Shown here: in pieces, positions 31,388-38,991 of the stretch
Layout: every line of letters starts with the position of its first letter
Numbering within the stretch: the first letter of the stretch is position 1
NCBI GenBank assembly: GCA_001298575.1
Contig: LJCV01000281.1
Coordinates: 1 to 44,361 of the forward strand
Length of the DNA: 44,361 bases
Direction of reading: 5' to 3'
Source: Actinobacteria bacterium OK074
Lineage (GTDB): Bacteria > Actinomycetota > Actinomycetes > Streptomycetales > Streptomycetaceae
Position numbers and translations under genes: made by a program
The notes under the pieces: model-generated
Database searches by the model: none
Seen by the model: the letters and a program-made list of their open reading frames with translations, nothing else
What the model was told of the DNA's origin: nothing

Positions 31388-32869
31388 ATGTCCGACGCCC
31401 TCGCCCGCCCCGCCGACCCCACCGGGACCGCCCCGCCGAGACCGAACGTCATCGTGGCGGTGCTGGCGCTCGCCGGGATCGTGGTCTCGCTGATGCAGAC
31501 CCTCGTGATCCCGATCGTTCCCGAGCTGCCCACGCTGTTGGACGCCCCGGCCTCGGACACCGTCTGGGCCGTCACCGCCACGCTGCTGGCCTCGGCCGTC
31601 GCCACCCCCATGGTCGGACGGCTCGGCGACATGTACGGCAAGCGCCGCATGCTGCTCATCAGCCTGGTGGTGATGCTCGCCGGATCGGTCCTCTGCGCGC
31701 TGAGCGACTCCCTGATGCCGCTGATCGCCGGGCGGGCACTGCAAGGTCTGGCGGCCGGCGTGATCCCGCTGGGCATCAGCATCATGCGCGACGAACTGCC
31801 CGCCGAACGGCTGGGCTCCGCCACCGCGCTGATGAGCGCCTCCCTCGGCGTGGGCGGTGCCCTCGGGCTGCCCGCCGCCGCGGTCATCGCCGACAACTTC
31901 GACTGGCACACCCTCTTCTGGATCTCGGTCGCCCTCAGCGCCGTCGTCACCGTGCTCGTCCTGACCCTCGTGCCCGAGTCGAAGGTGCGCACCGGCGGCC
32001 GGTTCGACCTGGTCGGCGCCGTCGGACTGGCGGTCGCCCTGGTGTGCCTGCTGCTCGGGATCTCCAAGGGCGGCGACTGGGGCTGGGGCAGCGGCACCAC
32101 CCTCGGCCTGCTGGCCACCGCGGTCGTCGTGCTGCTGCTGTGGGGCCGGTTCCAGCTGCGCGGTGCGGAGCCGCTGGTGGATCTGCGCACCTTCACCCGC
32201 CGCCAGGTGCTGTTCACCAACTTCGCCGCCCTGGCGTTCGGTTTCTCGCTGTTCGCGATGTCCCTGATCGTCCCGCAGCTGATGCAGCTGCCGGCGGCCA
32301 CCGGCTACGGCCTGGGCAAGTCGCTGCTGGCCGTGGGCCTGGTCATGGCGCCGCAAGGGCTGGTGATGATGGCCGCGGCCGGTGTCTCCGCGGCCGTCTC
32401 CAACGCCAGGGGACCGAAGGTGACGCTGATGATCGGTGCCGTCGTCGTCGCCGCCGGCTACGCGCTGAACATCGTGCTGATGTCCGAGGTCTGGCACCTG
32501 GTGCTGATCTCCTGCGTCATCGGCGCCGGTGTCGGCTTCGCCTACGGAGCCCTGCCCGTACTGATCATGGGCGCGGTGCCGGTGTCCGAGACGGCGTCGG
32601 CCAACAGCCTCAACACCCTGATGCGGGCGATCGGAACCACCGTCTCCAGCGCGCTGGCGGGCGTGATCCTCGCCCGGATGACCACCACCTTCGGCACCAC
32701 CGCCCTGCCCTCCGAGAACGCCTTCAAGGTGGTCATGGCCATCGGCTCCGGCGCCGCCCTCCTCGCCCTCCTCCTCGCCTCCTTCCTGCCCCGCGGGCAG
32801 GCGGCCACCGGCGTGTCCGCTGCGGCGGAACCACTGGCCCCCGCGAACACCGCCGTGCCCAAGGCGTAG
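31388..32869 (+). CDS. MFS transporter, DHA2-type drug/metabolite exporter
   Basis: A 493-residue major facilitator with about 14 predicted helices. The cytoplasmic loop motif GRLGDMYGKRRMLL (motif A) and the GRALQGLAAGVIPLG region (motif B-like Arg) are typical of proton-driven DHA2 exporters. ATG 31388 follows ACGGAGAG. As the first gene of a TetR-controlled operon with two P450s and a reductase, it probably exports the compound, or the modified product, that TetR senses; the substrate is unknown. Confidence 0.93.
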   Translation: MSDALARPADPTGTAPPRPNVIVAVLALAGIVVSLMQTLVIPIVPELPTLLDAPASDTVWAVTATLLASAVATPMVGRLGDMYGKRRMLLISLVVMLAGSVLCALSDSLMPLIAGRALQGLAAGVIPLGISIMRDELPAERLGSATALMSASLGVGGALGLPAAAVIADNFDWHTLFWISVALSAVVTVLVLTLVPESKVRTGGRFDLVGAVGLAVALVCLLLGISKGGDWGWGSGTTLGLLATAVVVLLLWGRFQLRGAEPLVDLRTFTRRQVLFTNFAALAFGFSLFAMSLIVPQLMQLPAATGYGLGKSLLAVGLVMAPQGLVMMAAAGVSAAVSNARGPKVTLMIGAVVVAAGYALNIVLMSEVWHLVLISCVIGAGVGFAYGALPVLIMGAVPVSETASANSLNTLMRAIGTTVSSALAGVILARMTTTFGTTALPSENAFKVVMAIGSGAALLALLLASFLPRGQAATGVSAAAEPLAPANTAVPKA

Positions 32870-32970
32870 CACCCGCGGCCCGCCGCGAGGCGGACCGGCC
32901 GGCCCCACCGGCAGCTCAGCAGACACCGCCCGTCGGCCGCGGTGTCGGACCACCCCCCACAGGAGAAGTC

Positions 32971-34200
32971 ATGAGCAACACGAGCGACACGAACGGCACC
33001 ACCGACCTGCCCCCTTTCCCCGGCACCCGTGCCGCGCGCTGCCCCTTCGACCCGCCCCCGCAGTACGCGGACTGGCGCCGGGCCGAAGGCATGCAGCGGG
33101 CGCGGTGGAAGAACGGCCACCCGGTGTGGGTGGCGAGCCGGTACGAGGACATCCGGGCGGTGCTGAGCGATCCGCGGATCAGCGCGGACAACCGGCGCCC
33201 CGGATTCCCGGGCTCGTCCCCGGTCCCGGCCGCCGAGGGCGACCTGCCGACCTTCGGGCGGATGGACGACCCCGAGCACGCGCGGCTGCGGCTCATGCTG
33301 ACCAGGGACTTCACGGTCAAGCGCGTGGAGCGGATGCGTCCGCGGATCCAGCAGCTGGCCGACGACTGCCTCGACCGGATGGTCGCCAAGGGGCCGCCCG
33401 CCGACCTCGTCCGTGACTACGCGCTGCCCATCCCGTCCCTGGTGATCTCGCTGATGCTCGGGGTGCCGTACACCGACCACGAGTTCTTCCAGCGGCACAG
33501 CGACACCTTGCAGGAGATCAACGCGTCGGAAGAGGGCAAGAAGGCGGCCGTCGAGGCGCTCTTCGGCTACCTGCTGGAGCTGGTGGGGCACAAGGAGCGC
33601 GAGCCGGGCGACGACCTGATCACCCGCCTGCTGCACGAGCGGGTCGCCACCGGCGAACTCAGCCGCGAAGCGGTGGCGATGAACGGCCTCATCCTCCTGT
33701 TCGCCGGTCACGAGACCACGTCCAACATGATCGCGCTGAGCACGCTGGCCCTGCTGAGCAACCCCGCCCAGCTGGCCCGGGTGCGCGACACCGACGACCC
33801 CGCCGTCGTCGCGAACGCGGTCGAGGAGCTGCTGCGCTATCTGACGATCGCTCAGGACAACGTCGTCCGCATGGCCACCGAGGACCTCACCCTCGGCGGG
33901 CAGTTCATCCGGGCCGGGGACGGCGTGCTGGCGAACCTGCCCGCCGCCAACCGCGACGCGGCCTTCCTCGACGAGCCCGACACCCTGGACGTCGGCCGTG
34001 ACGTCCGCGGGCACGTCGCCTTCGGTTTCGGGGTCCACCAGTGCCTGGGGCAGTCGCTGGCCCGGGTGGAACTCCAGGTGGCGCTGCCCACGCTGCTGCG
34101 CGGGCTGCCGGGGCTGCGTCTCGCGGTGCCGCCGGAGGAGGTCGGGTTCCGCCACGAGATGACCTCCTTCGGCGTCCACGAACTGCCGGTCCTCTGGTGA
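32971..34200 (+). CDS. Cytochrome P450 (CYP105-like), copy 1
   Basis: A 409-residue soluble P450. It begins like CYP105 enzymes (AARCPFDPPPQYADWR). The I-helix oxygen-binding motif is FAGHETTSN, the K-helix ExxR is EELLR, and the heme loop is FGFGVHQCLG with ligand Cys358. ATG 32971 follows AGGAGA. It is 70 nt upstream of a close paralogue. CYP105 genes often have a ferredoxin gene next to them; none is present here, so electrons must come from a ferredoxin encoded elsewhere. The substrate is unknown. The open frame upstream of 32971 overlaps the MFS gene and is not coding. Confidence 0.94.
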   Translation: MSNTSDTNGTTDLPPFPGTRAARCPFDPPPQYADWRRAEGMQRARWKNGHPVWVASRYEDIRAVLSDPRISADNRRPGFPGSSPVPAAEGDLPTFGRMDDPEHARLRLMLTRDFTVKRVERMRPRIQQLADDCLDRMVAKGPPADLVRDYALPIPSLVISLMLGVPYTDHEFFQRHSDTLQEINASEEGKKAAVEALFGYLLELVGHKEREPGDDLITRLLHERVATGELSREAVAMNGLILLFAGHETTSNMIALSTLALLSNPAQLARVRDTDDPAVVANAVEELLRYLTIAQDNVVRMATEDLTLGGQFIRAGDGVLANLPAANRDAAFLDEPDTLDVGRDVRGHVAFGFGVHQCLGQSLARVELQVALPTLLRGLPGLRLAVPPEEVGFRHEMTSFGVHELPVLW

Positions 34201-34270
34201 CCGCCGACGTACCGCGGAGCGCCGGGACCGCCTGGCGCGTGCAGTGTCCACACCCCCCACAGGAGTACTG

Positions 34271-35482
34271 ATGAGCACTTCGACCGATACGGACGGCCTT
34301 CCCGTGTTCCCGGCCGCGCGTGCCGCGCGCTGCCCCTTCGACCCGGCCCCGGAGTACGCGGACTGGCGCGCGGCGGACGGGCTGCGGCGGGCGCTGTCGC
34401 ACGGCCACCCGATGTGGGTGGTGAGCCGGTACGACGACATCCGGGCGGTGCTGGGCGATCCGCGCATCAGCGCGGACATCTCCCGTCCCGAGTTCCCGGG
34501 CTCGGACATGATCGGCGAGGACGAGCCCCCGATGTTCTCGCGCCGGGACGACCCCGAGCACATGCGGGTGCGCCGCATGCTGACCAGGGACTTCACCGTC
34601 AAGCGCGTGGAGGGGATGCGTCCGCGGATCCAGCAGCTGGCCGACGAGTTCCTCGACCGGATGATCGCCAAGGGGCAGCCCGCGGACCTCGTGCGCGACT
34701 ACGCGCTGCCCATCCCGTCCCTGGTGATCTCGATGATCCTCGGGGTGCCCTACTCCGACCACGAGTTCTTCCAGCGGCACAGCGCCGTCCTGCACGAGGC
34801 GCACGCCTCGGAGGAGGAGAAACAGGCGGCCCGCGGCGCGCTCTTCGGCTTCCTGCTGGAGCTGGTGGGGCGCAAGGAGCGCGAGCCGGGCGACGACATG
34901 ATCAGCCGCCTGCTCGGCGAACGGGTCGCCACCGGCGAACTCAGCCGCGAACTGGTGGCCATGAACTGCCTCCTGCTGCTGATCGCCGGTCACGAGACGA
35001 CCGCCAACATGATCGCGCTGAGCACGCTGGCCCTGCTGAGCAACCCCGCCCAGCTGGCCCGGGTGCGCGACACCGACGACCCCGCCGTCGTCGCGAACGC
35101 GGTCGAGGAACTGCTGCGCTACCTCTCGGTCGTCCAGGACCACCTCGTGCGCGTGGCCACCGAGGACCTCACCCTCGGCGGGCAGCTCGTCCGGGCCGGG
35201 GAGGCCCTGACCATGAACCTGCCCGCCGCCAACCGCGATACGGCCTTCCTCGACGAGCCCGACACCTTCGACGTCGGCCGTGACGTCCGCGGGCACGTCG
35301 CCTTCGGCTACGGCCCCCACCAGTGCCTGGGCCAGTCGCTGGCCCGCGTGGAACTGCAAGTGGCGCTGCCCACGCTGCTGCGCGGGCTGCCGGGGCTGCG
35401 TCTCGCGGTGCCGCCCGAGAAGGTCGGGTTCCGCCACGACATGGCGGTCCACGGCCTCCACGAACTGCCGGTCGCGTGGTGA
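34271..35482 (+). CDS. Cytochrome P450 (CYP105-like), copy 2
   Basis: A 403-residue P450, a tandem duplicate of the gene before it. The motifs are LIAGHETTAN (I-helix), EELLR (ExxR) and FGYGPHQCLG with heme ligand Cys352. The C-terminal 40% is nearly identical to copy 1, and 106 nt are identical at every base (33722-33827 and 35004-35109). The N-terminal substrate-recognition parts differ more. The leaders share CACCCCCCACAGGAG before the start codon, so the duplication included the ribosome binding site. Different substrate-binding loops suggest related but distinct substrates. Confidence 0.94.
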   Translation: MSTSTDTDGLPVFPAARAARCPFDPAPEYADWRAADGLRRALSHGHPMWVVSRYDDIRAVLGDPRISADISRPEFPGSDMIGEDEPPMFSRRDDPEHMRVRRMLTRDFTVKRVEGMRPRIQQLADEFLDRMIAKGQPADLVRDYALPIPSLVISMILGVPYSDHEFFQRHSAVLHEAHASEEEKQAARGALFGFLLELVGRKEREPGDDMISRLLGERVATGELSRELVAMNCLLLLIAGHETTANMIALSTLALLSNPAQLARVRDTDDPAVVANAVEELLRYLSVVQDHLVRVATEDLTLGGQLVRAGEALTMNLPAANRDTAFLDEPDTFDVGRDVRGHVAFGYGPHQCLGQSLARVELQVALPTLLRGLPGLRLAVPPEKVGFRHDMAVHGLHELPVAW

Positions 35483-35771
35483 CCGGCCCCGCCCGGCGCG
35501 TCCGGCGCGGCGGGCCACCGCGGGCTCCGGTCGCCCGACCGGGGCCCCACCGACCGGGGCCGCCTTGAGCGGAGGCGGCCCCATCGCGCCGGAACCGGTG
35601 GGGACCGGGTCGGCGCACGTCCCGGGCCCGGCGGCGGATCTCCCCCATCCGCCGCCGGGCCCGCGGACCGGAGGGGCGGACGAACGGCCGGGGCCCGCGA
35701 GGGCGTCCGGCGTCCGTGCGGAACGCGCGCGGAGAACGACACCGAGAACGCACGGAGAAGAGGAACACCCC

Positions 35772-36611
35772 ATGAGCGGCACAGGACTTGAAGGACAGAG
35801 CGTCGTCGTCACCGGCGCGGCGGCGGGCATCGGCAGAGCCGCGGCCCTGAGATTCGCCGAGGAGGGCTCGAAGGTCCTCGTCGCGGATCTGAACAGGGAC
35901 GGCGCCGAACGGACCGTCAAGGAGATCGAGGGCGCGGGCGGCACCGCCCGCGCGGTCGCCGGCGACCTCAGCGACCAGCGGGTGGTGGACGAGGTGGTGG
36001 CCACCGCGCTGGAGACGTTCGGCGGCCTGGACGTCCTGGTGAACAACGCCGGTATCACGGACAGCATGTCGGCCCTGGCCGACACCGACGACGCGGAGTG
36101 GGAACGCCTCATCCGGATCAACCTCACCGCGCCCTTCCTGCTGACCCGGGCGGCCCTGCCGCACATGCTGGCCGCGGGCCACGGGGCGATCGTCTTCACC
36201 GCGTCCGAGGCGGGTCTGCGCGGCAGCGCGGCCGGTACCGGCTACACCGCTTCCAAGCACGGCGTCATCGGCCTGGTCAAGAGCCTCGCGGTGATGTACC
36301 GCGGGCAGGGCATCCGCGCCAACGCCATCGCCCCCGGCGGGACCCGGACCAACATCCTCGCCAACTCCATGGCCGACGACCCCGCGAAACTCACCGCCCT
36401 GGCGAGCGCCGCGGGCGCCGCCCCGGCCGAGCCCGACGCCGGAGTCGCCCCCCACGGACCGACCGTGCTGCGCGGCCTCCTGCACGCCAACCCCGGCAGG
36501 CGCTCCACCCCCGAGGAACAGGCAGCCGTCATCGTCTTCCTCGCCTCCCACGCCGCGAGCAACATCAACGGCGCCGTCCTGCCCGTCGACGACGGGTGGT
36601 CCGCCGTCTGA
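35772..36611 (+). CDS. Short-chain dehydrogenase/reductase
   Basis: A 279-residue classical SDR. The cofactor motif is TGAAAGIG (14-21), with DLNRDG after the second strand, NNAG at 91-94, and the catalytic triad Ser145, Tyr158 and Lys162 (YTASK). It is somewhat longer than the usual 250 because of an insertion of about 30 residues (AAGAAPAEPDAGVAPHG) before the C-terminal dimer region. It is 289 nt downstream of P450 copy 2; that gap is GC-rich without a recognisable gene, and read-through from the P450 operon is likely but unproven. ATG 35772 follows AGAGGAA. Confidence 0.93.
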   Translation: MSGTGLEGQSVVVTGAAAGIGRAAALRFAEEGSKVLVADLNRDGAERTVKEIEGAGGTARAVAGDLSDQRVVDEVVATALETFGGLDVLVNNAGITDSMSALADTDDAEWERLIRINLTAPFLLTRAALPHMLAAGHGAIVFTASEAGLRGSAAGTGYTASKHGVIGLVKSLAVMYRGQGIRANAIAPGGTRTNILANSMADDPAKLTALASAAGAAPAEPDAGVAPHGPTVLRGLLHANPGRRSTPEEQAAVIVFLASHAASNINGAVLPVDDGWSAV

Positions 36612-36643
36612 GGGTTTCCCCGGAGCGCCGTCCGAGGACTCCC

Positions 36644-37495
36644 TCAGAGCACCGCACGCGTACTCCAGTGCTCCAGCCGGACCGGCGTCGGCGCGAGCCC
36701 GAGGGAGTAGCCGGCCCGGGCGTCGAACCGGGCGGTGGCGCTGAAGCGGTCGCCCCGGATGAGGGTCGTGCGCCATTCCAGGGCACGGCCCGAGGCGAGC
36801 CCGAGGCGTTCGATGGAGAAGGCGGCGATGTCCGGCGGGAGGTCGAGCAGCCGCCGTTCCGCCGGGGTGGGGACGACCGCCCGGATGCGCTCCTGTCCGC
36901 CGGTGAGGCGCAGACCGCACCGGCGGGCGAGTTCGCCGTAGAGCGCGGTGCGGTCGAAGTCGGCGTCGAGCAGCGGGCGGGTGTCCTGGGCGGGCAGCCA
37001 GACCCGGTCGTGGGCCAGCGGTTCCCCGTCGGCCAGCCGGAGGCGTTCGAGGTACAGCAGCGGTGTCGACTCCTCCAGGCCCAGCCGGACCGCGACGTGC
37101 GCGTCCGCCCGGACGTCGAGAGTGCGTACGACGCTGCGCTGCTCCAGCCCGGCGGCCTCGACGGAGGCGAACAGGCTGTAGAGGGCGCCCAGCGGCTGTT
37201 CGACGAACGCCTCCTCCGACGGACGGGGCTGCCGGCCGCGCCCGGCCGTCACCAGGCCCTGCTTCCGCAGCTCGCGCAGCGCCTCGCGGACGGTGTGCCT
37301 GCTGACGCCGTACTGGGCCACCAGCTCGTGCTCGCCGGGGAAGGAGCCGGTGAACTCGCCGTCCTCCAGGCGCGTCCGCAGATCGTCCTGCACCCGCTGC
37401 CACAGCGGGATACCCCTCCCGCCGGGCCCTTCGGACCCCTTGGGGAGGACGCGCTTCGGGGTGGTCGATCCGTGTTCGGAACCGGTGCCCGCCAT
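36644..37495 (-). CDS. GntR-family (HutC/UTRA) transcriptional regulator
   Basis: A 283-residue regulator. The winged helix (about 30-85) contains FPGEHELVAQYGVSRHTVRE and ALRELRKQGLVTAGRGR; the UTRA ligand domain follows with DGEPLAHDRVWLPAQ and LEWRTTLIRGDRFSATARF. ATG 37495 follows AGAGGA. Two TGTACGTACA palindromes lie just upstream in the gap shared with the divergent sulfide:quinone reductase-like gene, so autoregulation and control of that gene are likely. UTRA domains usually bind sugars or small acids; the ligand is unknown. Confidence 0.92.
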   Translation of the reverse strand: MAGTGSEHGSTTPKRVLPKGSEGPGGRGIPLWQRVQDDLRTRLEDGEFTGSFPGEHELVAQYGVSRHTVREALRELRKQGLVTAGRGRQPRPSEEAFVEQPLGALYSLFASVEAAGLEQRSVVRTLDVRADAHVAVRLGLEESTPLLYLERLRLADGEPLAHDRVWLPAQDTRPLLDADFDRTALYGELARRCGLRLTGGQERIRAVVPTPAERRLLDLPPDIAAFSIERLGLASGRALEWRTTLIRGDRFSATARFDARAGYSLGLAPTPVRLEHWSTRAVL

Positions 37496-37517
37496 GATCC
37501 TCTTCCCTCTCTCTTGC

Positions 37518-37550
37518 TGTACGTACATTTGAAGAGCTAATGTACGTACA
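37518..37550. promoter_or_regulatory. Paired TGTACGTACA operators of the GntR regulator
   Basis: TGTACGTACA occurs at 37518-37527 and 37541-37550, each a perfect palindrome, with centres 23 bp apart (about two helical turns). The second extends to AATGTACGTACATT. They lie 22 and 45 bp before the regulator ATG. HutC/UTRA-type GntR sites often have this GT-N-AC symmetry. Confidence 0.8.
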
Positions 37551-37637
37551 TTACTCCAGCTTGTGATGGGTGGGGAAGTCATGCGCTTAGCGGCTCTCAG
37601 CTGACCGCCCGGCCCGGCAGACCGGAAGGAAACCATC

Positions 37638-38840
37638 TTGGCCAGCACCGCACATCACCAGGTACTGATCATCGGCGGCGGCACCGCGGGCATCAGTGTC
37701 GCCGCCCGCCTGCGACGGGCGGGGATCCGCGACATCGCGATCGTCGAACCCGCGACCACGCACTACTACCAGCCCCTGTGGACCCTGGTCGGCGGCGGAC
37801 GCGCCCCGGTCAAGGAGAGCGTCCGGCCCGAGCACTCCGTCGTGCCGAAGGGCGTGACCTGGATACGGGAGCGCGTCGAGGACATCGACCCCGAGGGGAC
37901 CGTGACCACCGACCGCGGCAGCACGATCGGCTACGACCGGCTCGTCGTCTGCCCCGGCATCCAGCTCGACTGGGACGGGGTGCCGGGGCTCGAAGGCGGC
38001 ATCCACACCCCGCGGGTCTCCAGCGTCTACCGCCCCGACCTCGCGTCCAAGACCTGGGAACTCATCCGCGCCATGCGGTCGGGGACGGCCGTGTTCACCA
38101 TGCCGGCGGGGCCGATCAAGTGCGGCGGGGCGCCGCAGAAGATCGCCTACCTGGCCGCGGACTTCTGGCGCGAACAGGGCGTTCTGCGGGACATCCGGAT
38201 CGTGCTCGTACTCCCCACGCCGACCATGTTCGGCGTGCCGGTGTTCGCCGCCGAGCTGGAACGGGTCGTGGCCCGCTACGGCATCGAGGTGCGCCACAAC
38301 AGCGAGCTCATCGAGGTCGATGCGGACGGCCGCCGCGTCACCATCGCCGATCGCGCCGCCCGCACCGAGGAGTCCATCGGCTTCGACCTGCTGCACGCCG
38401 TACCGCCCCAGTCCGCCCCCGACTGGCTGAAGGCGACGCCGCTGGCCGACCCGGCGAACCCGGCCGGGTACGTCGAGATCGACAAGCACACCCTGCGGCA
38501 CGTCAGTCACCCCCACGTCTTCGCCCTCGGTGACGCCGGTTCCTCGCCCAACTCCAAGACCGGGGCGGCGATCCGCAAACAGGCACCCGTCGTCGCCCGC
38601 AACATCGTCGCCGGACTCAAGGGTGCCACCGGCCTTCCCGCCTCCTACGACGGCTACTCCTCCTGCCCGATCGTCACGAGCCGCCGCACGATGCTGCTCG
38701 CCGAGTTCGACTACGAGGGGACACCGCGGCCGAGCTTTCCCGTCGTCGACACCACGCGCGAGCGCCGGGACATGTGGTACCTGAAGCGCTACGGGCTGCC
38801 GTACCTGTACTGGAACCTGATGCTGCGGGGACGGGTCTGA
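37638..38840 (+). CDS. Sulfide:quinone oxidoreductase-like FAD flavoprotein
   Basis: A 400-residue FAD/NAD(P)-disulfide-reductase-fold protein of the SQR type. It has the FAD motif VLIIGGGTAGISVAARLRRAG, the MPAGPIKCGGAPQKIAYLAA block with an active-site-like cysteine, and the second FAD motif HVFALGDAGSSPNSKTGAA. SQR oxidises sulfide to a persulfide or polysulfide and passes electrons to quinone. TTG 37638 has AAGGAAA upstream and is the probable start. It precedes the dioxygenase-rhodanese, rhodanese and exporter genes, consistent with a sulfide oxidation pathway, but its promoter region carries GntR-type rather than CstR-type sites. Confidence 0.9.
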   Translation: MASTAHHQVLIIGGGTAGISVAARLRRAGIRDIAIVEPATTHYYQPLWTLVGGGRAPVKESVRPEHSVVPKGVTWIRERVEDIDPEGTVTTDRGSTIGYDRLVVCPGIQLDWDGVPGLEGGIHTPRVSSVYRPDLASKTWELIRAMRSGTAVFTMPAGPIKCGGAPQKIAYLAADFWREQGVLRDIRIVLVLPTPTMFGVPVFAAELERVVARYGIEVRHNSELIEVDADGRRVTIADRAARTEESIGFDLLHAVPPQSAPDWLKATPLADPANPAGYVEIDKHTLRHVSHPHVFALGDAGSSPNSKTGAAIRKQAPVVARNIVAGLKGATGLPASYDGYSSCPIVTSRRTMLLAEFDYEGTPRPSFPVVDTTRERRDMWYLKRYGLPYLYWNLMLRGRV

Positions 38841-38914
38841 CCCGCTCCGGTCCGTTCTGACCTGCTCCGACCTGCCCCGACGGTGATGCGCCGAGGGAGA
38901 GTCCCACTCCTGGA

Positions 38915-38930
38915 ATACCCCCCGGGGTAT
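38915..38930. promoter_or_regulatory. CsoR/CstR-type operator 1
   Basis: ATACCCCCCGGGGTAT is an inverted repeat (ATACCCC/GGGGTAT around CC), the usual shape of CsoR-family operators. It lies 62 bp before the dioxygenase-rhodanese start, in the promoter region. Confidence 0.8.
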
Positions 38931-38951
38931 ACCTGTTACTGTGAATATCAG

Positions 38952-38967
38952 ATACCCCCCGGGGTAC
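38952..38967. promoter_or_regulatory. CsoR/CstR-type operator 2
   Basis: ATACCCCCCGGGGTAC repeats the first operator with one changed base, 37 bp further on and 24 bp before the start codon. Two sites at this spacing suggest cooperative repression. Confidence 0.8.
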
Positions 38968-38991
38968 CACCTTCTGGAAGGAACCGAAGCC

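Noticed and set aside
31195..32970. Apparent 590-residue extension of the first P450
   Set aside because: It is a shifted reading of the MFS gene; the P450 start at 32971 has AGGAGA and the family N-terminus.
35483..35771. Possible small gene or ferredoxin between the second P450 and the SDR gene
   Set aside because: No ORF with a ribosome binding site and no cysteine-rich ferredoxin pattern was found in either strand.
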